From the NCBI GenBank assembly GCA_028287065.1, contig JAQBQJ010000072.1:1-33489 (forward strand): 33,489 nt of DNA, read 5' to 3'. The position numbers and the translations under genes were made by a program. How positions within the stretch are numbered: position 1 is the stretch's first letter; each line of letters starts with the position of its first letter. This document shows positions 23,538 to 30,308 of this stretch, in pieces. The notes under the pieces are model-generated. The model was not told the DNA's origin. It saw only the letters and a list, made by a program, of their open reading frames with translations, and searched no databases. The stretch comes from Labilithrix sp. (GTDB lineage: Bacteria > Myxococcota_A > Polyangia > Polyangiales > Polyangiaceae).

Positions 23538-23580
23538 GGAAGGAGAGCAGCCGGAAGGCCGCTCTCCTTTCCTCGTTTTG
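23538..23580 (+). terminator. Rho-independent terminator of the cytochrome lipoprotein gene
   Basis: GGAAGGAGAGC (23538-23548) pairs with GCTCTCCTTTCC (23561-23572) with one bulged base. The stem continues inside as GCC-GGAA-GGC, and a T-rich tail (TCGTTTTG) follows. It starts 20 bases after the stop codon and is the clearest intrinsic terminator in the window. Confidence 0.85.
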
Positions 23581-23584
23581 TCGG

Positions 23585-24016
23585 TCACGCGTAGAAGCGC
23601 AGCACGTGCACGGCCATGCCGACCACCGAGAGCACGCCGACCACGAAGCAGATCGTCCGGTAAGGCTGCTTGCCCCAGATGTAGACGATGGAGTGGAGGA
23701 GCCGCGCCGCGACGAAGCTGCCGTAGTACGCGAGCGCGGCCTCCTTGCTCGGCCCCGTCGCCGCGTAGAGCGCGCCGACCACGAAGAACGGAACCGCCGA
23801 CTCGATGAGGTTCGCGTGCGCACGTCGCACGCGCTCGACGTCGGGGTGATCGCCTTCTGCGGCGTTTACCTTGAAGAACCCGGCGTCCTCGGGGTTCGTG
23901 TAGTGCTTGGCCTTCGCGCGGACGCGCCCGGTGTACCCGGACATCACGAAGAAATGGAGCGCGACGATCGTGCTGGCGATCGCATAGGCGGCGAACGCGG
24001 GGTTGGTGGTGCCCAT
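23585..24016 (-). CDS. MAPEG-family membrane protein
   Basis: 143 residues with four hydrophobic segments (about 8-26, 72-90, 93-112 and 120-140), the size and layout of MAPEG proteins (microsomal glutathione transferase / prostaglandin-E-synthase-like). The conserved family stretch between helices 1 and 2 is present: DVERVRRAHANLIES, with E61, R65, H67, N69 and E72 matching the ERxxRAHxNxxE pattern involved in glutathione binding. Bacterial members are generally small membrane glutathione transferases or peroxidases; substrates are unknown. The ATG at 24014-24016 is chosen. The frame stays open upstream toward the PLD gene but without a convincing start. It converges with the cytochrome gene across the terminator. 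Confidence 0.85.
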   Translation of the reverse strand: MGTTNPAFAAYAIASTIVALHFFVMSGYTGRVRAKAKHYTNPEDAGFFKVNAAEGDHPDVERVRRAHANLIESAVPFFVVGALYAATGPSKEAALAYYGSFVAARLLHSIVYIWGKQPYRTICFVVGVLSVVGMAVHVLRFYA

Positions 24017-24147
24017 GGCCAGCAGAGCAACACACCTTCCACCCGTGAAGCGAGCAATCGACCGCGCCTTCTCGCGGAACAGGCGCACGGCGGCGAACGT
24101 CCCGAAGCACACGAGCGCTGCGGGGAGGCCCGTGGGATCGGAGCGTC

Positions 24148-25470
24148 TCAGAGCACGCGCTTCGCGAGCATCGCGACGGTCCGCGGGTCGCGGATCCGCC
24201 TTCGCAGGCCGGCGATCGTGCCGTGGAGGTCCTCGTCGCCGATGCGCCGCGCGTGGCGTCGATCGACGTCGCGCACGTTCGCGAGGATCGATCGCGCGAG
24301 CGGTTCGTCGTCGACGAGCACGACGAGCTCGAAGTCCTTGTCGTCCTCGAGGCTGCGGCAGTTCAGGTTCGTGGAGCCGTGGATCGACCAGCGCTCGTCG
24401 AAGACCGCCATCTTCAGGTGGTTGAAGTGGTTCTGGTACTCGCGCACCTCGATCCCGCATTCGAGATAGCGCGCGTACTCGTGCTCCTGCGCATCCTGGC
24501 CGAACGAGTTGTCGTTGTGCTTGCCGGACGGCACGACCAGCACGACATCGAGCGAGGGCGTGACCTTCTTGGCCTCGCAGAGCGCGTCGGTGATCGCCGG
24601 ATGATACAGGTACGGGTTCTCGATGAAGATCGAGCGGCGCGCGTCCCGGATCAGCCGGAGATAGAGCTCCCGCACCTGGTTCGGCTGCGCGTTCGGCTCG
24701 TTGCAATAGACGCGCGCGTCGTGGATGCGCACCCCGCGCGGCGGACGCGTCCCGGGCACCGCCGGCTCGGGCGGGAGCTCGTCTCCGCCGTCGAGCACCC
24801 AGCGATCGCGAAAGTGCTGATCGAGCGCGACGACGATCGGCCCCTCGAACCGCGTCAGGCTGTCGTGCCATTTCCACCAGGGCTCCGGAAGGCCTGCCTT
24901 CTTGCGCTCGTCTCCCTCCTCGCGCGCGTCCTTCCGCGGGTCGAACGCGAGGTGATACATGTACTGTGCACCGACGTTGGCGCCGCCGCAGTAGCCGACG
25001 CGCCCGTCGACCACGACGATCTTGCGATGGTCGACGTGCATGTCGTCGATCGAGATGCCCTTCCGGATCTGCTCGGCGATGGAACGCAGCCGCGGGTCGA
25101 GCACCTCGACCTCGGCGTCGTAGTCGATGTTCGTGTCGCGGACGTCGACGCCCGCGGCCTTCATCGACTCGCACAGCGGCTTCACGTCCGTAGGGTCGTA
25201 CTCGACGCTCGGGTCGTGGCGCATCATCCGCTTCTCGCCGGTCGAGAACGGATCGCCCATCGCCGTCTTCTCGACGTTCAGCAGCATGCGGACCTTCACG
25301 CCCGCCTTTGCCTTGCGCGACAGAGCGGCAGCCACCTCTTCGCCGATCGGATCTCGGAAGAAGAGGAACATGGATACGTGGATGAAGCTCGTCGCGGCCT
25401 CGATGTCCTCCAGAAGCGCCGGGAGGATGTGGTGACCGTCGACGAGCATCGCCGCATGATTTTCGGTCAT
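24148..25470 (-). CDS. Phospholipase D-like / cardiolipin synthase-like enzyme
   Basis: 440 residues with two HKD motifs: HRKIVVVD (H148, K150, D155), followed by GRVGYCGGANVG, and HLKMAVFD (H351, K353, D358), followed by the matching HGSTNLN. Both are complete, so an active phosphotransfer centre should form. The overall pattern (IENPYLYHPAITDAL before the second motif) is close to cardiolipin synthases. No N-terminal membrane helices are present, so it is a soluble or peripheral member, possibly acting on phospholipid head groups. It lies 131 bases upstream of the MAPEG gene on the same strand. The interval holds no recognisable gene. Confidence 0.92.
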   Translation of the reverse strand: MTENHAAMLVDGHHILPALLEDIEAATSFIHVSMFLFFRDPIGEEVAAALSRKAKAGVKVRMLLNVEKTAMGDPFSTGEKRMMRHDPSVEYDPTDVKPLCESMKAAGVDVRDTNIDYDAEVEVLDPRLRSIAEQIRKGISIDDMHVDHRKIVVVDGRVGYCGGANVGAQYMYHLAFDPRKDAREEGDERKKAGLPEPWWKWHDSLTRFEGPIVVALDQHFRDRWVLDGGDELPPEPAVPGTRPPRGVRIHDARVYCNEPNAQPNQVRELYLRLIRDARRSIFIENPYLYHPAITDALCEAKKVTPSLDVVLVVPSGKHNDNSFGQDAQEHEYARYLECGIEVREYQNHFNHLKMAVFDERWSIHGSTNLNCRSLEDDKDFELVVLVDDEPLARSILANVRDVDRRHARRIGDEDLHGTIAGLRRRIRDPRTVAMLAKRVL

Positions 25471-25491
25471 CGGGCCCCCACGCTACGTCGG

Positions 25492-25527
25492 AGGGCGATC
25501 GACCACGCGGCGGCAGTCGATCGCCCT
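25492..25527 (-). terminator. Perfect 12-bp hairpin after the Cys-rich lipoprotein gene
   Basis: AGGGCGATCGAC (25492-25503) and GTCGATCGCCCT (25516-25527) pair perfectly around a 12-base loop. It lies 61 bases beyond the lipoprotein stop and 22 bases before the PLD start. No T-tract follows on the minus strand, so it may terminate without U's, stabilise an mRNA end, or bind a regulator of the PLD gene. Confidence 0.5.
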
Positions 25528-25588
25528 GGGCGCACGTGCGAAGCGCGTCCATGACACGCGTGTGGCGTGATCGCGCGCACGCACGAGC

Positions 25589-25981
25589 TCAATCGATGCA
25601 GAGCGAGCCGGTGCGGCACGTCGCAAGGCGGCTGACCTTGTCGAACGGATTGCCGCACTTCTCGTTGCGGATCTCCTGGAGGCAGTTCGACAGCTTCTCG
25701 TCCTTGATCCCGCGCGGGCACTCGCCAGGGCGGAGATCGGCCTCGAGATCGTGACGCTCCTCGCGACGGCAGGCCGCTTCGTCCTTGTACTTCTCCTTGT
25801 CGCCGAGCTGGTTGCAGGCCTTCGCACGATCGCAGCGCGCGTCGGTGAGGCGGCGGACCGCGTCCTCGTTGCTGACCACGCCGGCGCCGGTCGTGGTCAC
25901 GCCGCTTGCGGGAGCGCTCTCGTGGTTGCACGCAATGACGAGCACGGCGGCCGTGGCGAAAAAGATCATCGTACGTTTCAT
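25589..25981 (-). CDS. Small Cys-rich lipoprotein (possibly DUF6184-like)
   Basis: 130 residues from the ATG at 25979-25981; an upstream in-frame start exists but would precede the signal peptide by 38 residues. The signal peptide ends VIAC (C18). The mature part has seven further Cys spaced as if in disulfides, with phrases such as RCDRAKACNQLG, YKDEAACRREER, KLSNCLQEIRNEKCG and ATCRTGSLC. The helix-rich Cys pattern is like a family of short myxobacterial lipoproteins (I recall DUF6184), but this is not verified. Function is unknown. It is divergent from the oxidoreductase operon (112 bases between starts). Confidence 0.75.
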   Translation of the reverse strand: MKRTMIFFATAAVLVIACNHESAPASGVTTTGAGVVSNEDAVRRLTDARCDRAKACNQLGDKEKYKDEAACRREERHDLEADLRPGECPRGIKDEKLSNCLQEIRNEKCGNPFDKVSRLATCRTGSLCID

Positions 25982-26093
25982 GGTGATTCCTCCAAAGACG
26001 GGGTTGTGGCTGCGCGGGCGCACCTTGCAACCGGCATTCCGCACGCGTGCGACACCCGAGCGCTCGGCACGGTCGCGCTGATATCCTCGCGGC

Positions 26094-27071
26094 ATGCTGC
26101 GTGTTGGGCTCGTCGGGACCGGGGACGCCGGGAAACATCACGCGCGCGCGCTCACGACCGTCGCAGGGGAAGGTCGCCTCACCTGGAGCGCGGTCTGCGC
26201 GCGTGATGCGAAACGGCTCGCGCGCTTCCGCGAAGAGCTCGCGGTCCCGGAGAGCGTCGCCACGTTCGGAACCCTCGAGGCGCTCATCGACGCACGCGCC
26301 TGCGACGCAGTGATCCTCGCGACGCCCGACGGCGTTCATCCCGAGCAGGTCGAGCGTGCTGCGCGCGCAGGCCTCCACGTCCTCGTCGAGAAGCCGCTTG
26401 CGCTGACCCGCTCCGGAGGAGAGAGAGCGGTCGCCGCCGCGCGCGTGTCCGATGTCCATCTCGCGGTCGGCTATCACCTCCGCCATCACGCCGCGCATCG
26501 GACGCTCCTCGCGCGAACGAACGAGCTCGTGGGGAACGTACGGACGATCTTCGTCCGATGGGCGTGGCCCGATCCCGCGACCGACGGCTGGCGCGCGAAG
26601 GGAGACGGCGCGCGCTTCTGGAGCCTCGCGGCGCTCGGGACGCACGCCATCGACCTCGCGATGTGGCTCGCGCGCGAGGACCACGCCTCGGACGTCGCGG
26701 CGCTTCTCGACCCGCCGAGCGGCATCGATCGCGGAGCCGAGGTGACGATGCGCCTCGGGAGCATCCTCGCGCACGTCTCGGTGTCGGTCGCGCATCGCGC
26801 CGTCTCGCGCGTGATCGTCAGCGGCGATGCCGGCGAGCTCGAGGCGACAGGAACGCTCGGCGCGCGCGGCGACGGTGAGCTCTGGCACCGCGCGCCACGA
26901 CAGGCTCCCGTCGCCATCGCCTTCGAAGCGGAGAATCCGTACGCTGCTCAGGTCCGCGACTTCCTCGGGCGCGCACGCGCTCCGGGGACCTTCTCGGACG
27001 ACGCGTCGCTGCTGTCGAACCTCGACGTCCTCGACCGGATCACCACTCTCACCACGCAAGGAGCCTCATGA
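26094..27071 (+). CDS. Gfo/Idh/MocA-family NAD(P)-dependent oxidoreductase
   Basis: 325 residues. A Rossmann fold starts at once: VGLVGTGDAGKHHARAL, with GxGxxG at G8, G10 and G13. The family EKP motif (E99, K100, P101) follows, then a GTHAIDLAMWL stretch that supplies the catalytic His/Asp region (G.H..D). Members oxidise or reduce sugars, inositols or related alcohols; the substrate is not predictable here. It is the first gene of a four-gene unit. Its TGA overlaps the ATG of the Nudix gene (27068-27071). It is divergent from the Cys-rich lipoprotein gene. Confidence 0.93.
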   Translation: MLRVGLVGTGDAGKHHARALTTVAGEGRLTWSAVCARDAKRLARFREELAVPESVATFGTLEALIDARACDAVILATPDGVHPEQVERAARAGLHVLVEKPLALTRSGGERAVAAARVSDVHLAVGYHLRHHAAHRTLLARTNELVGNVRTIFVRWAWPDPATDGWRAKGDGARFWSLAALGTHAIDLAMWLAREDHASDVAALLDPPSGIDRGAEVTMRLGSILAHVSVSVAHRAVSRVIVSGDAGELEATGTLGARGDGELWHRAPRQAPVAIAFEAENPYAAQVRDFLGRARAPGTFSDDASLLSNLDVLDRITTLTTQGAS

Positions 27072-27622
27072 GCCTCACGCGCGACACCTTCTGCTCCTTC
27101 TGCGGCACGGCCTACGAGACGCCGCTGAAGTACCCGCGCACGTGCACGGGCTGCAAGACGCAGGTCTGGGCAAACCCGATCCCGGTGTCCGTGGTGCTCG
27201 TCCCCGTCATCGGCGACGGCCGCACGGGGCTGCTCGTCGTCCGCCGCGCGATCGAGCCGCGCAAGGACAAGCTCGCGCTCGTGGGCGGGTTCCTCGAGGA
27301 GCACGAGACCTGGGCCGAGGGCGGCGCGCGAGAGATCCGCGAGGAGACCGGCGTGGTCGTCGATCCCACGAAGCTCACGGCGTTCTGGTTCACGTCCACG
27401 GCGCCGCGCCCGAACCGCGTGCTCCTCTTCTCCGTCGCCGAGCCCCTCGACGCGTCGAAGCTCGGCCCCTACGTGAAGAACACGGAGACGTCGGAGCGCG
27501 GCCTGGTGTTCGGACCGGACGGGCTCGACGACGTGTTCGCGTTCCCGCTCCACGCCGAAGCGGCACGGCGCTTCTTCGCGGAGCGGGGCCTCACGGGAGA
27601 GCACGCGTATGTCCAAGCCTGA
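27068..27622 (+). CDS. Nudix hydrolase with N-terminal zinc ribbon
   Basis: 184 residues. A four-Cys zinc ribbon (C9, C12, C26, C29: FCSFCG, CTGC) precedes the Nudix domain. The Nudix box is complete and matches Gx5Ex7REUxEExGU exactly: G74, E80, R88, E89, E92, E93, G95. The zinc ribbon plus Nudix layout is shared with NudC/NADH-pyrophosphatase relatives, which act on NAD-like dinucleotides or ADP-sugars, but the substrate-specific residues are not clear. In this operon it may clean up or activate a nucleotide-linked intermediate of the oxidoreductase step (inference). The next gene begins 14 bases before its stop. Confidence 0.92.
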   Translation: MSLTRDTFCSFCGTAYETPLKYPRTCTGCKTQVWANPIPVSVVLVPVIGDGRTGLLVVRRAIEPRKDKLALVGGFLEEHETWAEGGAREIREETGVVVDPTKLTAFWFTSTAPRPNRVLLFSVAEPLDASKLGPYVKNTETSERGLVFGPDGLDDVFAFPLHAEAARRFFAERGLTGEHAYVQA

Positions 27623-28610
27623 GCGCGCCGCGCAAACCGGGGTCGCACGCGTCGATACGTTCGCGTATCGCGGCAAGACGTATCAGGTCCCCATCTTCGA
27701 TATCGAAGATCCCGTCGTGCTCACGGCGCGGAAGACCGATATCGAGCTACCGGATCCTGCGGATTCGCCCGTCCTGCGATGTGTGAATTCGACGTGGGAC
27801 CTCGCGCAGTTCGAAGTGCCGCGGAGGCCGATTTCCCTGGGCGATCTGACGACCGAGGAGCTCGCGGTCTTCACGCGACCGAACGCGGTTCGCGTCCTCG
27901 ACATGCCCATCAAGATGCCCGATTCCGCGGAATACCGATTACCGCGCGCGCTCCGACAATTCGCAGGAGCGCTCCAGCGGATCATCGATGTCGAGCACCG
28001 GGTGAATCCCCGCCACGCCGACTACCACGCATATCTCACGATCGATCAGCGGTGGGTCGAGCCGGGGACGCTTCATCGCGAAGCGCCGTGCCACGTCGAC
28101 GGCTTCCAGGGCGCGCGGTGGAATCCGAAGTGCCTGACGAACCACACGTACACGGTCTCCGACGTGCTGCCGACCGCCTACTACGTCCAGCCCTTCGACT
28201 TCACGGGTCTCGACGAGCGGCTCCACGATTACTTCTGGGAGATGAACGCGCAGGTCGCCGACACGAACGAGGCGCACCGCTGGCAGCCGCGGCCCGCGGA
28301 GCTCACGTTGATGGACTGCTACTGCGTCCATCGCGGCGTCGAGAACGACGGCACCGAGCGCGTGTTCCGGACATGGCTGCGCTTGTCGTTCGAGGAGCGG
28401 CGCCGCGTGTTCGATCGCCTCGGCAACGCGCACAACCCGCTCTTCGACTATGAGTGGGCCATGGTCGATCGCGACATCGAGCAACTCGGGCTCCGCGCGT
28501 TCCGGGACACGGGCGACGCGTCGCTCCGCGTGTTCCCGTGGCAGGACCTCGAGGGCAAGGCGCTGCCCGAAGGCGCGCCGAAGACGAAGCCGCGCCTCCG
28601 CCACGCCTGA
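27609..28610 (+). CDS. Putative Fe(II)/2-oxoglutarate-type oxygenase
   Basis: 333 residues, not a family I can name. It has an HxD pair (H162, D164 in CHVDGFQGARW), then a distant His in CVHRGVEN (H241) and an Arg cluster (R254/R258 in FRTWLRLSF). The order H-x-D, about 75 residues, H, 10-20 residues, R is the metal and co-substrate pattern of Fe(II)/2OG oxygenases. Strand-like sequence around these sites (TAYYVQPFDFTG, LTLMDCYCVHRG) fits a double-stranded beta-helix core. Soluble, no signal peptide. The ATG at 27609 overlaps the Nudix gene by 14 bases, and the TGA shares a base with the next start. The oxygenase role is inferred from motif spacing; the substrate is unknown. Confidence 0.6.
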   Translation: MSKPERAAQTGVARVDTFAYRGKTYQVPIFDIEDPVVLTARKTDIELPDPADSPVLRCVNSTWDLAQFEVPRRPISLGDLTTEELAVFTRPNAVRVLDMPIKMPDSAEYRLPRALRQFAGALQRIIDVEHRVNPRHADYHAYLTIDQRWVEPGTLHREAPCHVDGFQGARWNPKCLTNHTYTVSDVLPTAYYVQPFDFTGLDERLHDYFWEMNAQVADTNEAHRWQPRPAELTLMDCYCVHRGVENDGTERVFRTWLRLSFEERRRVFDRLGNAHNPLFDYEWAMVDRDIEQLGLRAFRDTGDASLRVFPWQDLEGKALPEGAPKTKPRLRHA

Positions 28611-29776
28611 TGCACAAAGCGCTGTCGCTCGATCTCCTCGACAACCGCTACCCGTCGCTCCACGGGCTGCGCGTGATCGCGATCGTGAGCGTGGTCCAGT
28701 TCCACGTGACCTGGATCTTCGCCGGCGAGAACGGCATCCGCCTCGATCGCGACTTCACGGCGTCGTCGCTCACCGTGTTCTTCGGCATGGACCTGTTCTT
28801 CATGCTGAGCGGGTTCTTGATCGGGTCGATCCTGCTTCGCTCGCTCGAGAAGAACGGCACGCAGAACCTGCAGCGCTTCTACATCCGGCGCGTATCGCGC
28901 ACGTTCCCGTCCTATTACGTGGTGCTCACGTTCCTCGCGCTCACGACGCCGCTCACGGCCTCGCAGCTGCGGCATCTGCCGTGGGAGTACCTGTACGGCA
29001 CGAACTTCCTGTCGCTGCTGCGCACGGACGTGATCATGTTCTGGGGCTGGTCGCTCGCGCTCGAGGAGCAGTTCTATCTGACGGTCCCCATCCTCTTCTT
29101 CGTGCTGCATCGGCTGAAGACCGATCGCGCGCGATTGATCCTGCTGACGGCGGTGTGGCTCCTCGCGCTCGTGATCCGCCTCGTCGTCTATTACAAGCGC
29201 GCGCCCTGGACCGACCTCGCGCTCTACGAGGCGCTCTACTTCCGGCCGCACACGCGCTTCGACACGCTCGTCGCCGGCATCATCCTCGCGTTCGTGCACA
29301 ACCGCTGGGGCGACCGCGTCACGAAGTGGCTCGTGCAGCCGTTCCATCGCGCGCTCCTCGGGCTGATGTCGCTCGCGTGCCTTTGGCTGCTCGTGCAGCC
29401 GTGGATGTTCGGCAAGGAGCACGTGCAGATGGTGCACGTGTTCGCGTGGGGCACGGTCACGAGCATCATGTACTTCGGATGGCTGCTGCTGCTGATCCAC
29501 GGAGACACGCAGGGCTGGATCCATCGCGCGCTCTCGGCGTCGATCTTCCGGAGCATCGCGACGCTCGGGTACGGCGTGTACCTCGTGCACATCCCGCTGT
29601 GCGACTACCTGATCGTCCCGGCGGCGCAGGCGATGGAAGCGCGGCATGTCCCGATGGTGATCGTGTGGCCGGTGGCGCTCGTCGCGCTGCTCGTCTCGTC
29701 GCTGGCGCTCGCGTACGTGATGCACGTCGTGATCGAGAAGCCGTCGCTGCGGGTGAGGGAGCGACTGGCCGCCTGA
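28610..29776 (+). CDS. Acyltransferase-3 family membrane protein
   Basis: 388 residues starting in the TGATG overlap with the oxygenase gene. About ten hydrophobic segments are visible. The N-terminal family region is clear: YPSLHGLRVIAIVSVVQFH, with H18, R21 and H32, then FFGMDLFFMLSGFLIG, YIRRVSRTFPSYY, and WGWSLALEEQFYL in mid-protein. These are hallmarks of acyltransferase-3 proteins, which transfer acyl (often acetyl) groups to sugars, lipids or antibiotics. Here it may O-acylate the product of the upstream enzymes or a surface polysaccharide. The last gene of the operon; a PilZ gene follows after a 70-base gap. Confidence 0.93.
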   Translation: MHKALSLDLLDNRYPSLHGLRVIAIVSVVQFHVTWIFAGENGIRLDRDFTASSLTVFFGMDLFFMLSGFLIGSILLRSLEKNGTQNLQRFYIRRVSRTFPSYYVVLTFLALTTPLTASQLRHLPWEYLYGTNFLSLLRTDVIMFWGWSLALEEQFYLTVPILFFVLHRLKTDRARLILLTAVWLLALVIRLVVYYKRAPWTDLALYEALYFRPHTRFDTLVAGIILAFVHNRWGDRVTKWLVQPFHRALLGLMSLACLWLLVQPWMFGKEHVQMVHVFAWGTVTSIMYFGWLLLLIHGDTQGWIHRALSASIFRSIATLGYGVYLVHIPLCDYLIVPAAQAMEARHVPMVIVWPVALVALLVSSLALAYVMHVVIEKPSLRVRERLAA

Positions 29777-29846
29777 GCTAGCGCGAGCACCAAACAGCGC
29801 GTTTTCAGCCCTTAACGCCCGCGCCCTTACGGCCGTTTCTTCTCTC

Positions 29847-30308
29847 GTGAGAAACAATCCCCAAGCCCGCTTCGGCCTCCCCGACATCTCCGCTCGCTCG
29901 AGGGCGGACTCGATCCCGATACCGGTCGGAGACCGCCGCAGGCATCCTCGGTACGCGCTGAGCCTCGCCATCACGCTCCAGGGCGACAACAACTTCTACG
30001 CCGGGCTGTCCGAGGACATCTCGGAGGGTGGCGTGTTCATCGCGACGCATCACCTGCTCGCGATCGGGACGCCCGTCGTCCTCTCGTTCACGCTGCCCTT
30101 TTCGGAGGAGCCGCTCTCGGTGCTCGGGACGGTCGCGTGGGTGCGCGGTCCGACCGCGACCGCGAAGACGCACAACGTCTTCGGCGGCTCGGTGATGCCG
30201 GGCGTGATCCCGGGGATCGGCATCCGCTTCGACCACATCGATCCCGAAGCGCTCGGCGCGATCAGGGACTTCATGCGCCATCGCCGGCCGGTGTTCTTCG
30301 ACGCGTGA
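29847..30308 (+). CDS. PilZ-domain c-di-GMP-binding protein
   Basis: 153 residues from a GTG start. The c-di-GMP motifs are both present: RRRHPRY (RxxxR, R31-R35) and DISEGG (DxSxxG, D57-G62), followed by the PilZ beta-barrel with LSFTLPFSEEPLSVLGTVAWVRG. The short size and lack of other domains suggest an adapter that changes partner on c-di-GMP binding, as in myxobacterial stand-alone PilZ proteins affecting motility or polysaccharide. It may act on the neighbouring acyltransferase or glycosyltransferase-like genes, but nothing in the sequence proves it. It ends exactly where the convergent membrane protein gene ends: TGATCA (30306-30311) holds both stop codons. Confidence 0.92.
   Translation: MRNNPQARFGLPDISARSRADSIPIPVGDRRRHPRYALSLAITLQGDNNFYAGLSEDISEGGVFIATHHLLAIGTPVVLSFTLPFSEEPLSVLGTVAWVRGPTATAKTHNVFGGSVMPGVIPGIGIRFDHIDPEALGAIRDFMRHRRPVFFDA

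Noticed and set aside
24017-24147. Extension of the MAPEG frame upstream toward the PLD gene
   Set aside because: The frame is open and partly hydrophobic, but no good start or ribosome-binding site is seen and MAPEG proteins begin near the chosen ATG.
28454-28609. N-terminal extension of the acyltransferase frame to 28454
   Set aside because: It lies inside the oxygenase gene in another frame, and acyltransferase-3 homology begins at the ATG at 28610.
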